Shown here: one piece after another, positions 36,585 through 44,718 of the stretch
How the letters are laid out: every line of letters starts with the position of its first letter
Position numbering within the stretch: the stretch's first letter is position 1
Assembly: GCF_000685015.1 (NCBI RefSeq)
Contig: NZ_BAYA01000004.1
Location: forward strand, 62,001-126,000
DNA from: Paraburkholderia bannensis NBRC 103871
GTDB taxonomy: Bacteria; Pseudomonadota; Gammaproteobacteria; Burkholderiales; Burkholderiaceae
Direction of reading: 5' to 3'
Length of the DNA stretch: 64,000 bases
Position numbers and translations under genes: made by a program
Notes under the pieces: generated by a model
What the model was told of the DNA's origin: nothing
What the model saw: only the letters and a program-made list of their open reading frames with translations
The model's database searches: none

Positions 36585-36818
36585 CTACTTGCCGACCACC
36601 GCGTGCACGATCAGCAACAACACGACGATGAACAGGATCGCGCCGATGATCCCCGCCGCGATCAGCGCCACGGGATGCAGTTGCGCGGCGTCGGATTCGA
36701 GGTCGGCGCGCTTGCGCACCCCGAGAAACGACCACGCCACCGCCTTCACCAGTTGCAGCACGCTGCCCTTTTTCGCCTTCGCCGATCCTGCGCCGCTGTC
36801 GTCGCTCTCGTCGCTCAT
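36585..36818 (-). CDS. DUF2970 family small membrane protein
   Basis: A 77-residue protein from the ATG at 36818. An acidic, Ser/Lys-rich N-terminus leads into the motif LVKAVAWSFLGVRKRADLESDA, diagnostic of DUF2970. A single C-terminal transmembrane helix (VALIAAGIIGAILFIVVLLLIVH) follows. It sits between ctaG and coxC, where this family is usually found in betaproteobacteria, and is presumably an oxidase assembly or accessory factor (inference). Four 9-bp tandem repeats lie immediately upstream of its start. Confidence 0.87.
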   Translation of the reverse strand: MSDESDDSGAGSAKAKKGSVLQLVKAVAWSFLGVRKRADLESDAAQLHPVALIAAGIIGAILFIVVLLLIVHAVVGK

Positions 36819-36823
36819 TGCTC

Positions 36824-36859
36824 GCGCCTCATGCGCCTCATGCGCCTCATGCACCTTAT
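36824..36859. repeat. 9-bp tandem repeat between ctaG and the DUF2970 gene
   Basis: GCGCCTCAT occurs three times in exact tandem (36824-36850), followed by a degenerate copy GCACCTTAT (36851-36859). Read on the coding strand it repeats ATGAGGCGC, placing several GAGG-like ribosome-binding cores just before the DUF2970 start. Copy number could vary by slippage. Confidence 0.85.
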
Positions 36860-37437
36860 GCACCCGCCGCCTGCTTCGGCGCTTGCGGCACCGCCGGCTT
36901 GTTCAGTTCGAAGAAGGTGTACGACAGCGTGATCGTCTTCACGTCCTTCGGCAGCTTCGGATCGATCACGAACACCACCGGCATGCGCTTCGTCTCGTTC
37001 GCCTTCAGAGTCTGCTGCGTGAAGCAAAAACACTCGATCTTGCGGAAGTACTCGGTTGCCTGCTTCGGCGCGTAGCTCGGAATGGCCTGCGCGTCGATCG
37101 TGCGTCCTTCGTTGTTCGAAATGTCGTACATCACGGTCATCACTTCGCCCGGATGCACGTCGATGCTGTTCTGCTCCGGCCTGAAGCCGAGCAAGCCGCG
37201 CGCGTTGGCGTCCAGCTCCACCGAAATCGTGCGCGTCATGTCCACCTGTGTGTTGCGCGCCTCGCGTGCGGTCGTGTCGCGCTGCACGAGATTGTTCACA
37301 CCCGTGACTTCGCAGATCGCGCGATACATCGGCACCAGCGCCCAGCCGAAGCCGAACATCAAGAGCGCCACCACCACGAGCTTGATCAGCATCGAGCGGT
37401 TGAAAGCGCGGTCGCTACCTGCTTGCTGCGTGGACAT
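36856..37437 (-). CDS. ctaG: Cytochrome c oxidase assembly protein CtaG/Cox11
   Basis: Copper chaperone that inserts CuB into oxidase subunit I. It is a 193-residue protein with an N-terminal transmembrane helix (LIKLVVVALLMFGFGWALVPMYRAICEV) and a periplasmic beta-sandwich. KIECFCFTQQTLKANE contains the CFCF copper-binding motif, and the FVIDPKLPKDVKTITLSYTFF ending is typical of Cox11. It is in the minus-strand oxidase operon between the small assembly gene and the DUF2970 gene. Confidence 0.96.
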   Translation of the reverse strand: MSTQQAGSDRAFNRSMLIKLVVVALLMFGFGWALVPMYRAICEVTGVNNLVQRDTTAREARNTQVDMTRTISVELDANARGLLGFRPEQNSIDVHPGEVMTVMYDISNNEGRTIDAQAIPSYAPKQATEYFRKIECFCFTQQTLKANETKRMPVVFVIDPKLPKDVKTITLSYTFFELNKPAVPQAPKQAAGA

Positions 37438-37477
37438 CGGACTTCCTCGAACGGTGTGCCGGCACGACGCCCACGCG

Positions 37478-37678
37478 TCAGTGTCCGGGGAAATACACCT
37501 GCTTCACGACGGCGCCCAGAAAGAACACGGCGGCGACCGCCAGCAGAACCAGGCCGAGCCGAAGATTGCCCGCGCGAATCTGCTCGGGCGTGCGTCGTTT
37601 CTGAGAGTGACGGGTCATGCTTGCAGTACGGTTGGCCGCGGCCTGTTCATCCAGCGCGGTTGGCGTGATTCCCTGCAT
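37478..37678 (-). CDS. Cytochrome oxidase small assembly protein
   Basis: A 66-residue protein starting at the ATG at 37678, which has GGGAG 9 nt upstream; a later ATG at 37618 has no ribosome site. The N-terminal half is polar. The RTPEQIRAGNLRLGLVLLAVAAVFFLGAVVKQVYF segment gives one transmembrane helix and matches the short proteins found between coxA and ctaG in Burkholderiaceae. The name follows that family's common annotation; the molecular role is not established. A strong hairpin at 37726 separates it from coxA. Confidence 0.8.
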   Translation of the reverse strand: MQGITPTALDEQAAANRTASMTRHSQKRRTPEQIRAGNLRLGLVLLAVAAVFFLGAVVKQVYFPGH

Positions 37679-37725
37679 CGTGAATCGCTCCCTGCGTGAA
37701 TCGTGCGGCTTCGTTGCGTTTCGTC

Positions 37726-37759
37726 GTGTCCGGCCTGTGCCGTGCATGAGGCCGGACAC
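37726..37759. terminator. Strong hairpin between coxA and the downstream assembly genes
   Basis: GTGTCCGGCCT and AGGCCGGACAC form a perfect 11-bp stem with a 12-nt loop. No T run follows on either strand, so it more likely stabilises the coxB-coxA mRNA end or causes partial termination than acting as a full terminator. Confidence 0.6.
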
Positions 37760-37785
37760 CGTGTGTCGAGCGGTGCTGAATTGAC

Positions 37786-39399
37786 TTATTCGACCGTCGG
37801 CGGATTTTCGAAGGTGTGGAACGGCGCCGGGCTCGGCACAGTCCATTCGAGGCCGGTCGCGCCATCCCACGGCTTGTCGCCGGCCTTTTCCAGCTCGCCG
37901 CCGCCGCGATACGCAGGCAGCGCGACAAAGAACAGGAAGTACACCTGCGACAGGCCGAAACCGAATGCACCGATCGTGATGACCTGGTTCCAGTCGGTGA
38001 ACTGGGCCGGATAGTCGGCGTAGCGACGCGGCATCCCGGCAAGGCCGACGAAGTGCATCGGCAGGAACGCGACGTTGAAGAACACCAGCGAGCACCAGAA
38101 GTGGATCTTGCCGCGCATCTCGTTGTACATCCAGCCCGTCCATTTCGGCGACCAGTAGTACCACCCGGAGAACAGCGCGAATAATGATCCCGCCACCAGC
38201 ACGTAGTGGAAGTGCGCCACCACGAAGTAAGTGCCGTGATACTGGATGTCGAGCGGCGCCATCGCGAGCATCAGGCCCGACAGACCGCCGAACGTGAACA
38301 CGATCAGGAAGCCGACGGCCCACAGCATCGGCGTCTCGAAGGTGAGCGAGCCGCGCCACATCGTGGCGACCCAGTTGAACACCTTCACGCCCGTCGGCAC
38401 GGCGATCAGCATGGTCGCGTACATGAAGAACAGCTGACCCGTGACCGGCATGCCCGTGGCGAACATGTGGTGCGCCCAGACCATGAACGAGAGAATCGCG
38501 ATCGACGCCGTGGCGTACACCATCGAGCTATAGCCGAACAGCGGCTTGCGCGAGAACGCCGGGATCACCTGCGACACGATCCCGAACGCCGGCAAGATCA
38601 TGATGTAGACCTCGGGGTGGCCGAAGAACCAGAAGATGTGCTGGTACATGACCGGGTCGCCGCCGCCTGCCGCATTGAAGAAGCTCGTGCCGAAGTGACG
38701 GTCGAACAGCAGCATCGTGATCGCGCCAGCCAGAACCGGCATCACGGCGATCAGCAGATAGGCGGTGATGAGCCACGTCCAGGCGAACATCGGCATCTTC
38801 ATGAGCGTCATGCCCGGTGCGCGCATGTTCAGGATCGTGACGACGATGTTGATGCCGCCCATGATCGACGAGGCGCCCATGATGTGAACCGCGAAGATCG
38901 CGAAGTCCATGCCCGGGCCCATCTGCGTGGAGAGCGGTGCGTAGAGCGTCCAGCCCGCGGCGGTTGCGCCGCCCGGCACGAAGAACGAGCCGACCAGCAG
39001 GCACGCGGCGGCGGGCAGCAGCCAGAAGCTGAAGTTGTTCATGCGCGCGAACGCCATGTCCGATGCGCCGATCTGCAGCGGCACCATCCAGTTCGCGAAG
39101 CCCACGAAGGCCGGCATGATCGCGCCGAACACCATGATCAGGCCGTGCATCGTGGTGAGCTGGTTGAAGAACTCGGGGCGCATGATCTGCAGGCCCGGCT
39201 CGAACAGCTCGGCGCGGATCCCTAGCGCCATCACGCCGCCCGACAGGAACATCACGAACGAGAACAGCAGGTACAGCGTCCCGATGTCCTTGTGGTTGGT
39301 GGCCATCAGCCAGCGGCGCCAGCCGTGCGGCGTCGCGTGGGCGTGGTCGCCATGCACGTGACCGTGCCCCCCAGCTACATCGTGTCCGATGCTAGACAT
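37786..39399 (-). CDS. coxA: Cytochrome c oxidase subunit I
   Basis: Catalytic subunit carrying haem a and the haem a3-CuB site, 537 residues from the ATG at 39399 (AGGAGAAAGAG upstream). The N-terminus is His-rich. ATNHKDIGTLYLLFSFVMFLSGG opens the twelve-helix core. WFFGHPEVYIMILPAFGIVSQ has the CuB histidine and the cross-linked tyrosine. VWAHHMFATGMPV and VVAHFHYVLVAGSLFALF supply the remaining CuB and haem ligands. It is downstream of coxB with 236 bp between. Confidence 0.98.
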   Translation of the reverse strand: MSSIGHDVAGGHGHVHGDHAHATPHGWRRWLMATNHKDIGTLYLLFSFVMFLSGGVMALGIRAELFEPGLQIMRPEFFNQLTTMHGLIMVFGAIMPAFVGFANWMVPLQIGASDMAFARMNNFSFWLLPAAACLLVGSFFVPGGATAAGWTLYAPLSTQMGPGMDFAIFAVHIMGASSIMGGINIVVTILNMRAPGMTLMKMPMFAWTWLITAYLLIAVMPVLAGAITMLLFDRHFGTSFFNAAGGGDPVMYQHIFWFFGHPEVYIMILPAFGIVSQVIPAFSRKPLFGYSSMVYATASIAILSFMVWAHHMFATGMPVTGQLFFMYATMLIAVPTGVKVFNWVATMWRGSLTFETPMLWAVGFLIVFTFGGLSGLMLAMAPLDIQYHGTYFVVAHFHYVLVAGSLFALFSGWYYWSPKWTGWMYNEMRGKIHFWCSLVFFNVAFLPMHFVGLAGMPRRYADYPAQFTDWNQVITIGAFGFGLSQVYFLFFVALPAYRGGGELEKAGDKPWDGATGLEWTVPSPAPFHTFENPPTVE

Positions 39400-39635
39400 G
39401 ACTCTTTCTCCTGTCGGCCGGAGTTGGCGCGTTAGCCTGACTCGGGCCCCATGCAATTTAGTTGCTGAAGCAAATTGCTTTGCGTCTCTTACTGCAGTGT
39501 TGGCCTGCTTGCGTTGCCGCTGCACGTGCCCGCTTTTTTACAGCGTACTGCGAGTTTCTTGTTATCGAATTCGTTATGGACTGCTTGTGGGCCAGTCACA
39601 TTGCGGGGCCCGATTCCGCCCCGCTGCCGACCGTC

Positions 39636-41270
39636 TTACGCGGCCGTGCCGATTTCCACGCGGCGCGCTTCCTTCGCGTCCGCGCCGCCGGTGACGGTTT
39701 CCGGCTTCTTCAGAATGATGTGATCTTCGGCGATGCCCGCGGCCTTGAGGGCGTCGCGCACGGCCTGGGCACGGTGCTTCGCCAGCTCTGCGTTGGCGTC
39801 GGCCTTGCCGCTTGCGTCGGTGTAGCCCGACAGCGTGAACTTCGCGTCCGGATGCGCCTTGGCGTAATCGGCGGCCGCCTGGATCGCGTCCTTCGCGTCG
39901 GCGGGCAGCGTGCTCTTGCCCACTTCGAAGTAGACGCTAGCGGGCAGCGAAGCCGTGCTCTGCGCCGCACCCGAAGCCTGATCCGCACCGCTTGCCGCAG
40001 CAGCCGGCGCGCTCGCCTCAGCCGCACCGCTCGCGGCTTGATCCGCACCAGCCGCACCTGCCGCAGCCGTCGTGCCGCCGCCTTCCGGCATCTTGCCGTT
40101 GCGCGCATCGGCCACCTGACGCGGTTGCAGGATGTCGCCCGTGTGGTTGCCCCACGCGTTACGTTCGAAGGTGACGACCGAGGCAATTTCGACGTCATTG
40201 AGCGTCGGCGCCCAGGCCGGCATCGCCGCCTTGCCCTTGAGCACGATGCTCACGTGCTCGGCGATCGGGCCGTTAGCGACCTTGCTGCCGTCGAGCGCCG
40301 GGAACACGCCCGCGCCCTTGCCCGTGGGCTGGTGACAGACCGCGCAGTTCGACGCGTAGACCTTCTCGCCGCGCTCCTTGAGCTCGGCCATCGTGTAGGT
40401 CTTGTTCGGGTCGTCGTTGGCCGCGGCCATCTTCGCCTTCTGCGTCTCGACCCACTTCGCGTAATCGTCGTCGGAAAGGACTTCGACCACGACCGGCATG
40501 TAGGCGTGCTCCTTGCCGCACAGTTCCGTACAGAAACCGCGATAGGTGCCCACCTTTTCCGCCTTGAACCAGGTGTCGCGCACGAAGCCCGGAATCGCAT
40601 CCTGCTTCACGCCGAACGCGGGCACGTACCACGAGTGCACCACGTCGTTGGCCGTCGTGATCACACGGATCTTCTTGTTGACCGGCACGACGAGCGGGTT
40701 ATCGACTTCCTGCAGGTAGGTATCGGTGATCGGCGCGAGGCCGTTCACTTCGCTGCGCGGCGTGGTGAGCGTCGAGAAGAAGTTGATGCCCTCGCCCGGC
40801 CCCTTCACGTAGTCGTAGGCCCACTTCCACTGGTAGCCCGTCACCTTCACGGTGATGTCGGCGTTGGAGGTGTCCTTCATCGCGACGACAGCCTTGGTAG
40901 CCGGCAGCGCCATCAGCACGACGATGATGAACGGCACGATCGTCCAGATGATTTCGACGGTCGTGCTTTCGTGGAAATGCGAAGCCTGATGGCCCTTCGA
41001 TTTGCGGTGCGCAAAGATCGAATAGAACATGACGCCGAATACGCCGATAAAAATTATCGTGCATAGGATCAGCATCATCGTATGGAGGTTGTAAAGCTCT
41101 TCTGCGATGCGCGTGACGGGCGGCTGGAGATTGATCTCGTTGACCGCTGGGCCGCCCGGACTGTCTCCGACTGCGAGTGCCGCGCCGGCGAATACAAGTC
41201 CGCTGCACGCCAGCACGCCCTGTAGGGCTCGCTTGATTGTTTTCATAGCTTCCTTACCCATAATTTCCAT
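39636..41270 (-). CDS. coxB: Cytochrome c oxidase subunit II fused to cytochrome c and OmpA-type domains
   Basis: Electron-entry subunit of the aa3 oxidase, 544 residues, about twice the classic length. There is a signal peptide, then two membrane helices (about residues 62-87 and 103-125). A cupredoxin CuA domain follows (His212, Cys247, Cys251, His255 in CTELCGKEH), then a monohaem cytochrome c domain (CAVCH at 309-313, likely Met350 axial ligand). An Ala-rich linker (about 400-440) leads to an OmpA/MotB-like peptidoglycan-binding domain (about 443-540) with the key Asp485 in SGYTDASG and Arg500 in LAKHRAQAV. Starts at 41261 or 41246 are also possible. Confidence 0.95.
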   Translation of the reverse strand: MEIMGKEAMKTIKRALQGVLACSGLVFAGAALAVGDSPGGPAVNEINLQPPVTRIAEELYNLHTMMLILCTIIFIGVFGVMFYSIFAHRKSKGHQASHFHESTTVEIIWTIVPFIIVVLMALPATKAVVAMKDTSNADITVKVTGYQWKWAYDYVKGPGEGINFFSTLTTPRSEVNGLAPITDTYLQEVDNPLVVPVNKKIRVITTANDVVHSWYVPAFGVKQDAIPGFVRDTWFKAEKVGTYRGFCTELCGKEHAYMPVVVEVLSDDDYAKWVETQKAKMAAANDDPNKTYTMAELKERGEKVYASNCAVCHQPTGKGAGVFPALDGSKVANGPIAEHVSIVLKGKAAMPAWAPTLNDVEIASVVTFERNAWGNHTGDILQPRQVADARNGKMPEGGGTTAAAGAAGADQAASGAAEASAPAAAASGADQASGAAQSTASLPASVYFEVGKSTLPADAKDAIQAAADYAKAHPDAKFTLSGYTDASGKADANAELAKHRAQAVRDALKAAGIAEDHIILKKPETVTGGADAKEARRVEIGTAA

Positions 41271-41363
41271 TCAAACCCTCGACCCCGCAGGAAGGTTTTG
41301 CAACCAGGTCGCGCCCTGGGGGGCGCACTGCCGCGCCGTGATTCACTCACGCCGCGCATAAAT

Positions 41364-41840
41364 TCAGATCGCGCGCGCAAGCCACGCGCGCAGTTCCCGC
41401 GCGAACTGCGCACGCCGATACTGCGGCAAATGCAACCCGACAGCGACCGCCTGACCGCGGGACACGAGACGCACCGGGTCGCGTGGGGTCGCGCCCGGCT
41501 CGACCCGGACCCAGCGGGGATTGAATTCGAACTGCGTGAGCGCGTCGGCGCTCATCTGCTCGATCACCAGCCGGTTCGGATAAAGCCTGATACGTTCGTA
41601 ATCGACAGCATGGCGCGCATAGATGGCGAAGGCGCCCCCAACGACCAACAGATCGATACCAGTGAACGGCAAAACCAGCCAGGCGCCGTGGATCAACAGC
41701 AGAACGGCGATCGCGATGGAGACCAGCGCCAGCGACAAATAGAACAACACGAATTGCCTGGGCGAAACCGAACAATTGCGCTTCATCGTCCAGTCCTTGA
41801 GGACCGGCTCCGGGCTCGCCAGCAGATCAGATGTCTGCAT
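41364..41840 (-). CDS. DUF2244 membrane protein
   Basis: A 158-residue protein from the ATG at 41840 with a purine-rich GGGGGAAA site upstream. Two transmembrane helices (FVLFYLSLALVSIAIAVLLLIHGAW and LPFTGIDLLVVGGAFAIYARHA) sit in the first half. The cytoplasmic second half contains ERIRLYPNRLVIEQ and PRWVRVEP, typical of DUF2244. It lies just upstream of coxB on the same strand, a common position in alpha- and betaproteobacteria. Function unknown; a link to oxidase expression or assembly is inferred from context only. Confidence 0.85.
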   Translation of the reverse strand: MQTSDLLASPEPVLKDWTMKRNCSVSPRQFVLFYLSLALVSIAIAVLLLIHGAWLVLPFTGIDLLVVGGAFAIYARHAVDYERIRLYPNRLVIEQMSADALTQFEFNPRWVRVEPGATPRDPVRLVSRGQAVAVGLHLPQYRRAQFARELRAWLARAI

Positions 41841-42125
41841 CGCTCGTTTCCCCCACTGCAACATCCTCAGACTATCGCCGCTTTGCGCCTTGCACAACTG
41901 CGGGAGAATCTGGAGGCGCCACGGCGTTGCGCGCAAACCGATAAGACAAACCGGCCGCCCCACCGCCTGCAGACCGACGCATTATAGGCGCGATCCCCAG
42001 CCCTCACAAGCAAGCCCCAATCGGCCGAAAACCCAATACCGACGGGCATTTCAGCGATTTTCCAACAATTTTTCGAGGGCTTTTCAGGCGCTAATTTCAG
42101 GCATAACGAAAGCCCCCTTATTACG

Positions 42126-43121
42126 TCAGCGATTCCTTGCCGAACCTCGGCCGATATCTTCGATCCGCACGATGCCGTGGCCTTCCGCGGTCGTACGCGG
42201 CACGGCTTTCCACGCGTGTCCGTAGATGATCTCGAAGGTGAGCGGGATCGTGCCGGCGTTCGGCCCATCGGTCAGGCGGCGCGCTTCGAGCGCAGCCAGC
42301 AGCGCGCGGTACAGACGCCGCGAACCGCCGCCAGGCTGCGTTTCGTCGCCCTCGCCGAAGCTTCGCGCAAACGGATACGCGCCCCAGCGGCGCACATCGG
42401 CGAGCAGTTTCTCCGGCGTCTTGTAGGTGACCGTGAGCGTTTCCTGATCCATCACGGGAATCTCGAAACCGTTCTCGACCAGCATGTCGCCAAGGTCGTG
42501 CATATCGACGAAATCGACCACGTGCGGCTGCATCGGCTGACCGTGCGCGGCCTCGACTTCGGCGTAGGCGCCGCGCAGCTCCTTGAGCGTGTCGGGCCCG
42601 AGCGTGCTGAACATCAGCAGGCCGTTCACCTTGAGCACGCGCTGCCATTCGCCGAACACGAGATCCGGACGCGGGTGCCAGTGCAAGGCGAGGTTCGACC
42701 ACAGCAGCTCGAAGGCGCTGTGCGCAAACGGCAGCGCGGCGAAGTCGGCCTGCGCGAAGCGCGGCCCGCGTGCACCGAGCGCCCGTCCGATCGATGCCGG
42801 CAGGAAGCGCCGCCAGCTCGTGTCGCCCGCGTCGTGCACGCGGGCGCGCTCAAGCATGGCGAAGGAGAGATCGGCGCCGAATACGGGCGCTTCAGGGAAG
42901 CGCTCGCGCAGTTTCGGGAGATCGTCACCGGGGCCGCAGCCCAGGTCGAGCACGCACGAGGGGCTCACCTTGATGTATTCGAGGCGCTCGCGCATGCGGT
43001 CGGCGATTTCGCGTGGCAGGAACGCGACGTCGTCGAAAGTCGCCGCGCGGCGGTCAAAAATCCGCTGCAGATAGCGCGGATCATAGGCCGGACGGCCGGG
43101 TCTGGGGTGAGACGGGGACAT
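42126..43121 (-). CDS. SAM-dependent methyltransferase, BioC-like (malonyl-ACP O-methyltransferase type)
   Basis: A 331-residue class I methyltransferase. VLDLGCGPGDDLPKLRERFP is SAM motif I, and FGADLSFAMLERAR, ALPFAHSAFELLWSNLALHWHPR and LKVNGLLMFSTLGPDTLKELR follow the BioC order. BioC methylates malonyl-ACP to start pimelate synthesis for biotin. The relatively long C-terminus (about residues 260-331) differs from E. coli BioC but is usual in this group. It is divergent from comF. No bio genes adjoin it, so assignment to biotin synthesis is likely rather than certain. Confidence 0.85.
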   Translation of the reverse strand: MSPSHPRPGRPAYDPRYLQRIFDRRAATFDDVAFLPREIADRMRERLEYIKVSPSCVLDLGCGPGDDLPKLRERFPEAPVFGADLSFAMLERARVHDAGDTSWRRFLPASIGRALGARGPRFAQADFAALPFAHSAFELLWSNLALHWHPRPDLVFGEWQRVLKVNGLLMFSTLGPDTLKELRGAYAEVEAAHGQPMQPHVVDFVDMHDLGDMLVENGFEIPVMDQETLTVTYKTPEKLLADVRRWGAYPFARSFGEGDETQPGGGSRRLYRALLAALEARRLTDGPNAGTIPLTFEIIYGHAWKAVPRTTAEGHGIVRIEDIGRGSARNR

Positions 43122-43292
43122 GTCGGTCGTATTGGCGAAGTCTGCGAAGTATACTCGCTCACTCCCATCCTTTCAGTTCACTCGCCCGCTTCGGGCCGTC
43201 TTACGATGCCGCCGCCGCGTGATTTGCCGTCATCTTCGACGTCCTCAGCGACGTCCAACCCGTCGCCTGCCCCGCGACGCGCCTGCCGGAAC

Positions 43293-44153
43293 ATGGCAAT
43301 GCGCGCGTATCGGGACGGGCAAGCGCGTTGGCCACGGCTCGTCCAGTTAGTGCTGTCGGATCTGCTGCCGAATCTGCTGCCGCACCTGTTACCCAGTGCG
43401 TGCCCATTATGCGGCAATTTGCCGCGACGCTCGCGCGGGGTGCGCAATGCCGGTGCAGGCCCGTGCGGCGGCCTTCGCGCGTGGAATACGCTGCTCTGTG
43501 CGGCCTGCGACGCGGCGTACTGGAACGAGGCGCGGCAGCGCTGCACGGTCTGCGCGCTGCCGCTCGCGAGCGCCCGGCGCTCGCATGGAAGCGGGCGCGG
43601 GGATCATCGGTGCAGCGCCTGCGTGAACACGCCGCCCGCCTTCGATGCAACGATCGCGCTCGCCGATTACCGCGCGCCACTCGACGCGCTCGCACGCGGG
43701 CTGAAGTTTCGCTCGCGGCTCGGACTAGGCGAGGAATTCGCGGGGCGCCTCGCGCGCGCAGCCGACGATGTGCTCGATCCGGCCGACGCGCCCACGTTGA
43801 TCGTGCCGGTGCCGCTCTCGCGCGAGCGCCTGATCGCGCGCGGCTACAACCAGGCGTGGCAGATCGCCAGGCCGCTGGCCCGCGCGCTCGGCACGCGCGC
43901 CGACGCCACGCTCGTACGCCGCACGCTGCACACCGCCGCGCAAGCGCGGCTCGATCGCGACACGCGCCGCCGCAACGTGGGCCGCGCGTTTGCGCTGAGG
44001 GACGGCGGCTCCATGCTGCGCGGCCTGCACATCGGCGTGGTCGACGACGTCATGACCTCGGGCGCGACGCTCGACGCCCTCGCGCAGAAGCTCAAGGCCG
44101 CGGGCGCACGGCGCGTGACGAATTTCGTCGCCCTGCGCACGCCGAAGGACTAA
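43293..44153 (+). CDS. comF: ComF-family phosphoribosyltransferase-like protein
   Basis: About 286 residues. The N-terminal part has a zinc-ribbon-like cysteine set (CPLCG, CAACD, CTVCALPL, CSACV). A type I phosphoribosyltransferase domain follows, with the PRPP loop VVDDVMTSGATLDALAQKL near the C-terminus and the ComF motif RGYNQAWQIARPLA. Homologues act in uptake of transforming DNA in competent bacteria. I choose the ATG at 43293; one at 43206 would add a Ser/Pro-rich stretch that does not look like family sequence. comM, another competence gene, is also in the window but distant. Confidence 0.88.
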   Translation: MAMRAYRDGQARWPRLVQLVLSDLLPNLLPHLLPSACPLCGNLPRRSRGVRNAGAGPCGGLRAWNTLLCAACDAAYWNEARQRCTVCALPLASARRSHGSGRGDHRCSACVNTPPAFDATIALADYRAPLDALARGLKFRSRLGLGEEFAGRLARAADDVLDPADAPTLIVPVPLSRERLIARGYNQAWQIARPLARALGTRADATLVRRTLHTAAQARLDRDTRRRNVGRAFALRDGGSMLRGLHIGVVDDVMTSGATLDALAQKLKAAGARRVTNFVALRTPKD

Positions 44154-44209
44154 GGTCTTTCTTTTGTCATCCCGCTCTCATCCAGCTCTTTTCACGGTTT
44201 TTTATCGTC

Positions 44210-44680
44210 ATGTTTAACGTCGTTCTCGTCGAACCGGAAATTCCGCCGAACACCGGCAACGTCATCCGCCTGTGCGCCAACACCGGCGCACGGCTGCATC
44301 TGATCGAACCGCTCGGCTTTCCGCTCGACGACACGAAGCTGCGCCGCGCGGGCCTCGACTATCACGAATACGCGCAGATGAATGTGCATCGCGACTGGGA
44401 CGCGTTCCTGGCCAAAGAAACGCCCGATCCGGCGCGCATGTTCGCGTTCACGACGCGCGGCTCGGGCCGTTTTCACGATCACGCCTTCCTGCCGGGCGAC
44501 TGGTTCGTATTCGGCGCGGAGACACGCGGCCTGCCCGACGCGGTGCTCGATCGCTTTGCGACCGAACAGCGCGTGCGTCTGCCGATGCGGCCAGGCAACC
44601 GCAGCCTCAATCTGTCCAACACCGTCGCGGTGGTGGTGTTCGAAGCGTGGCGGCAGGCGGGATTTGAGGGCGGGGAGTAA
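44210..44680 (+). CDS. trmL: tRNA (cytidine(34)-2'-O)-methyltransferase
   Basis: SPOUT-class methyltransferase that modifies the wobble base of tRNA-Leu isoacceptors. It is 156 residues, the family's usual length. MFNVVLVEPEIPPNTGNVIRLCANTG is motif 1. FGAETRGLPDAVLDRF and LRLPMRPGNRSLNLSNTVAVVVFEAWRQ form the knotted SAM-binding site. It lies 56 bp after comF on the same strand. Its tRNA-Leu substrate is of interest given the leucine-codon leader peptide in front of leuA, although no link is shown. Confidence 0.95.
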   Translation: MFNVVLVEPEIPPNTGNVIRLCANTGARLHLIEPLGFPLDDTKLRRAGLDYHEYAQMNVHRDWDAFLAKETPDPARMFAFTTRGSGRFHDHAFLPGDWFVFGAETRGLPDAVLDRFATEQRVRLPMRPGNRSLNLSNTVAVVVFEAWRQAGFEGGE

Positions 44681-44718
44681 GCGCCAGAACAACAGCCGCG
44701 CAAGCTGCGCGGCTGAGC

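Noticed and set aside
36824..36859. CRISPR or satellite-type repeat
   Set aside because: The unit is 9 bp in direct tandem without spacers; it is a simple short tandem repeat.
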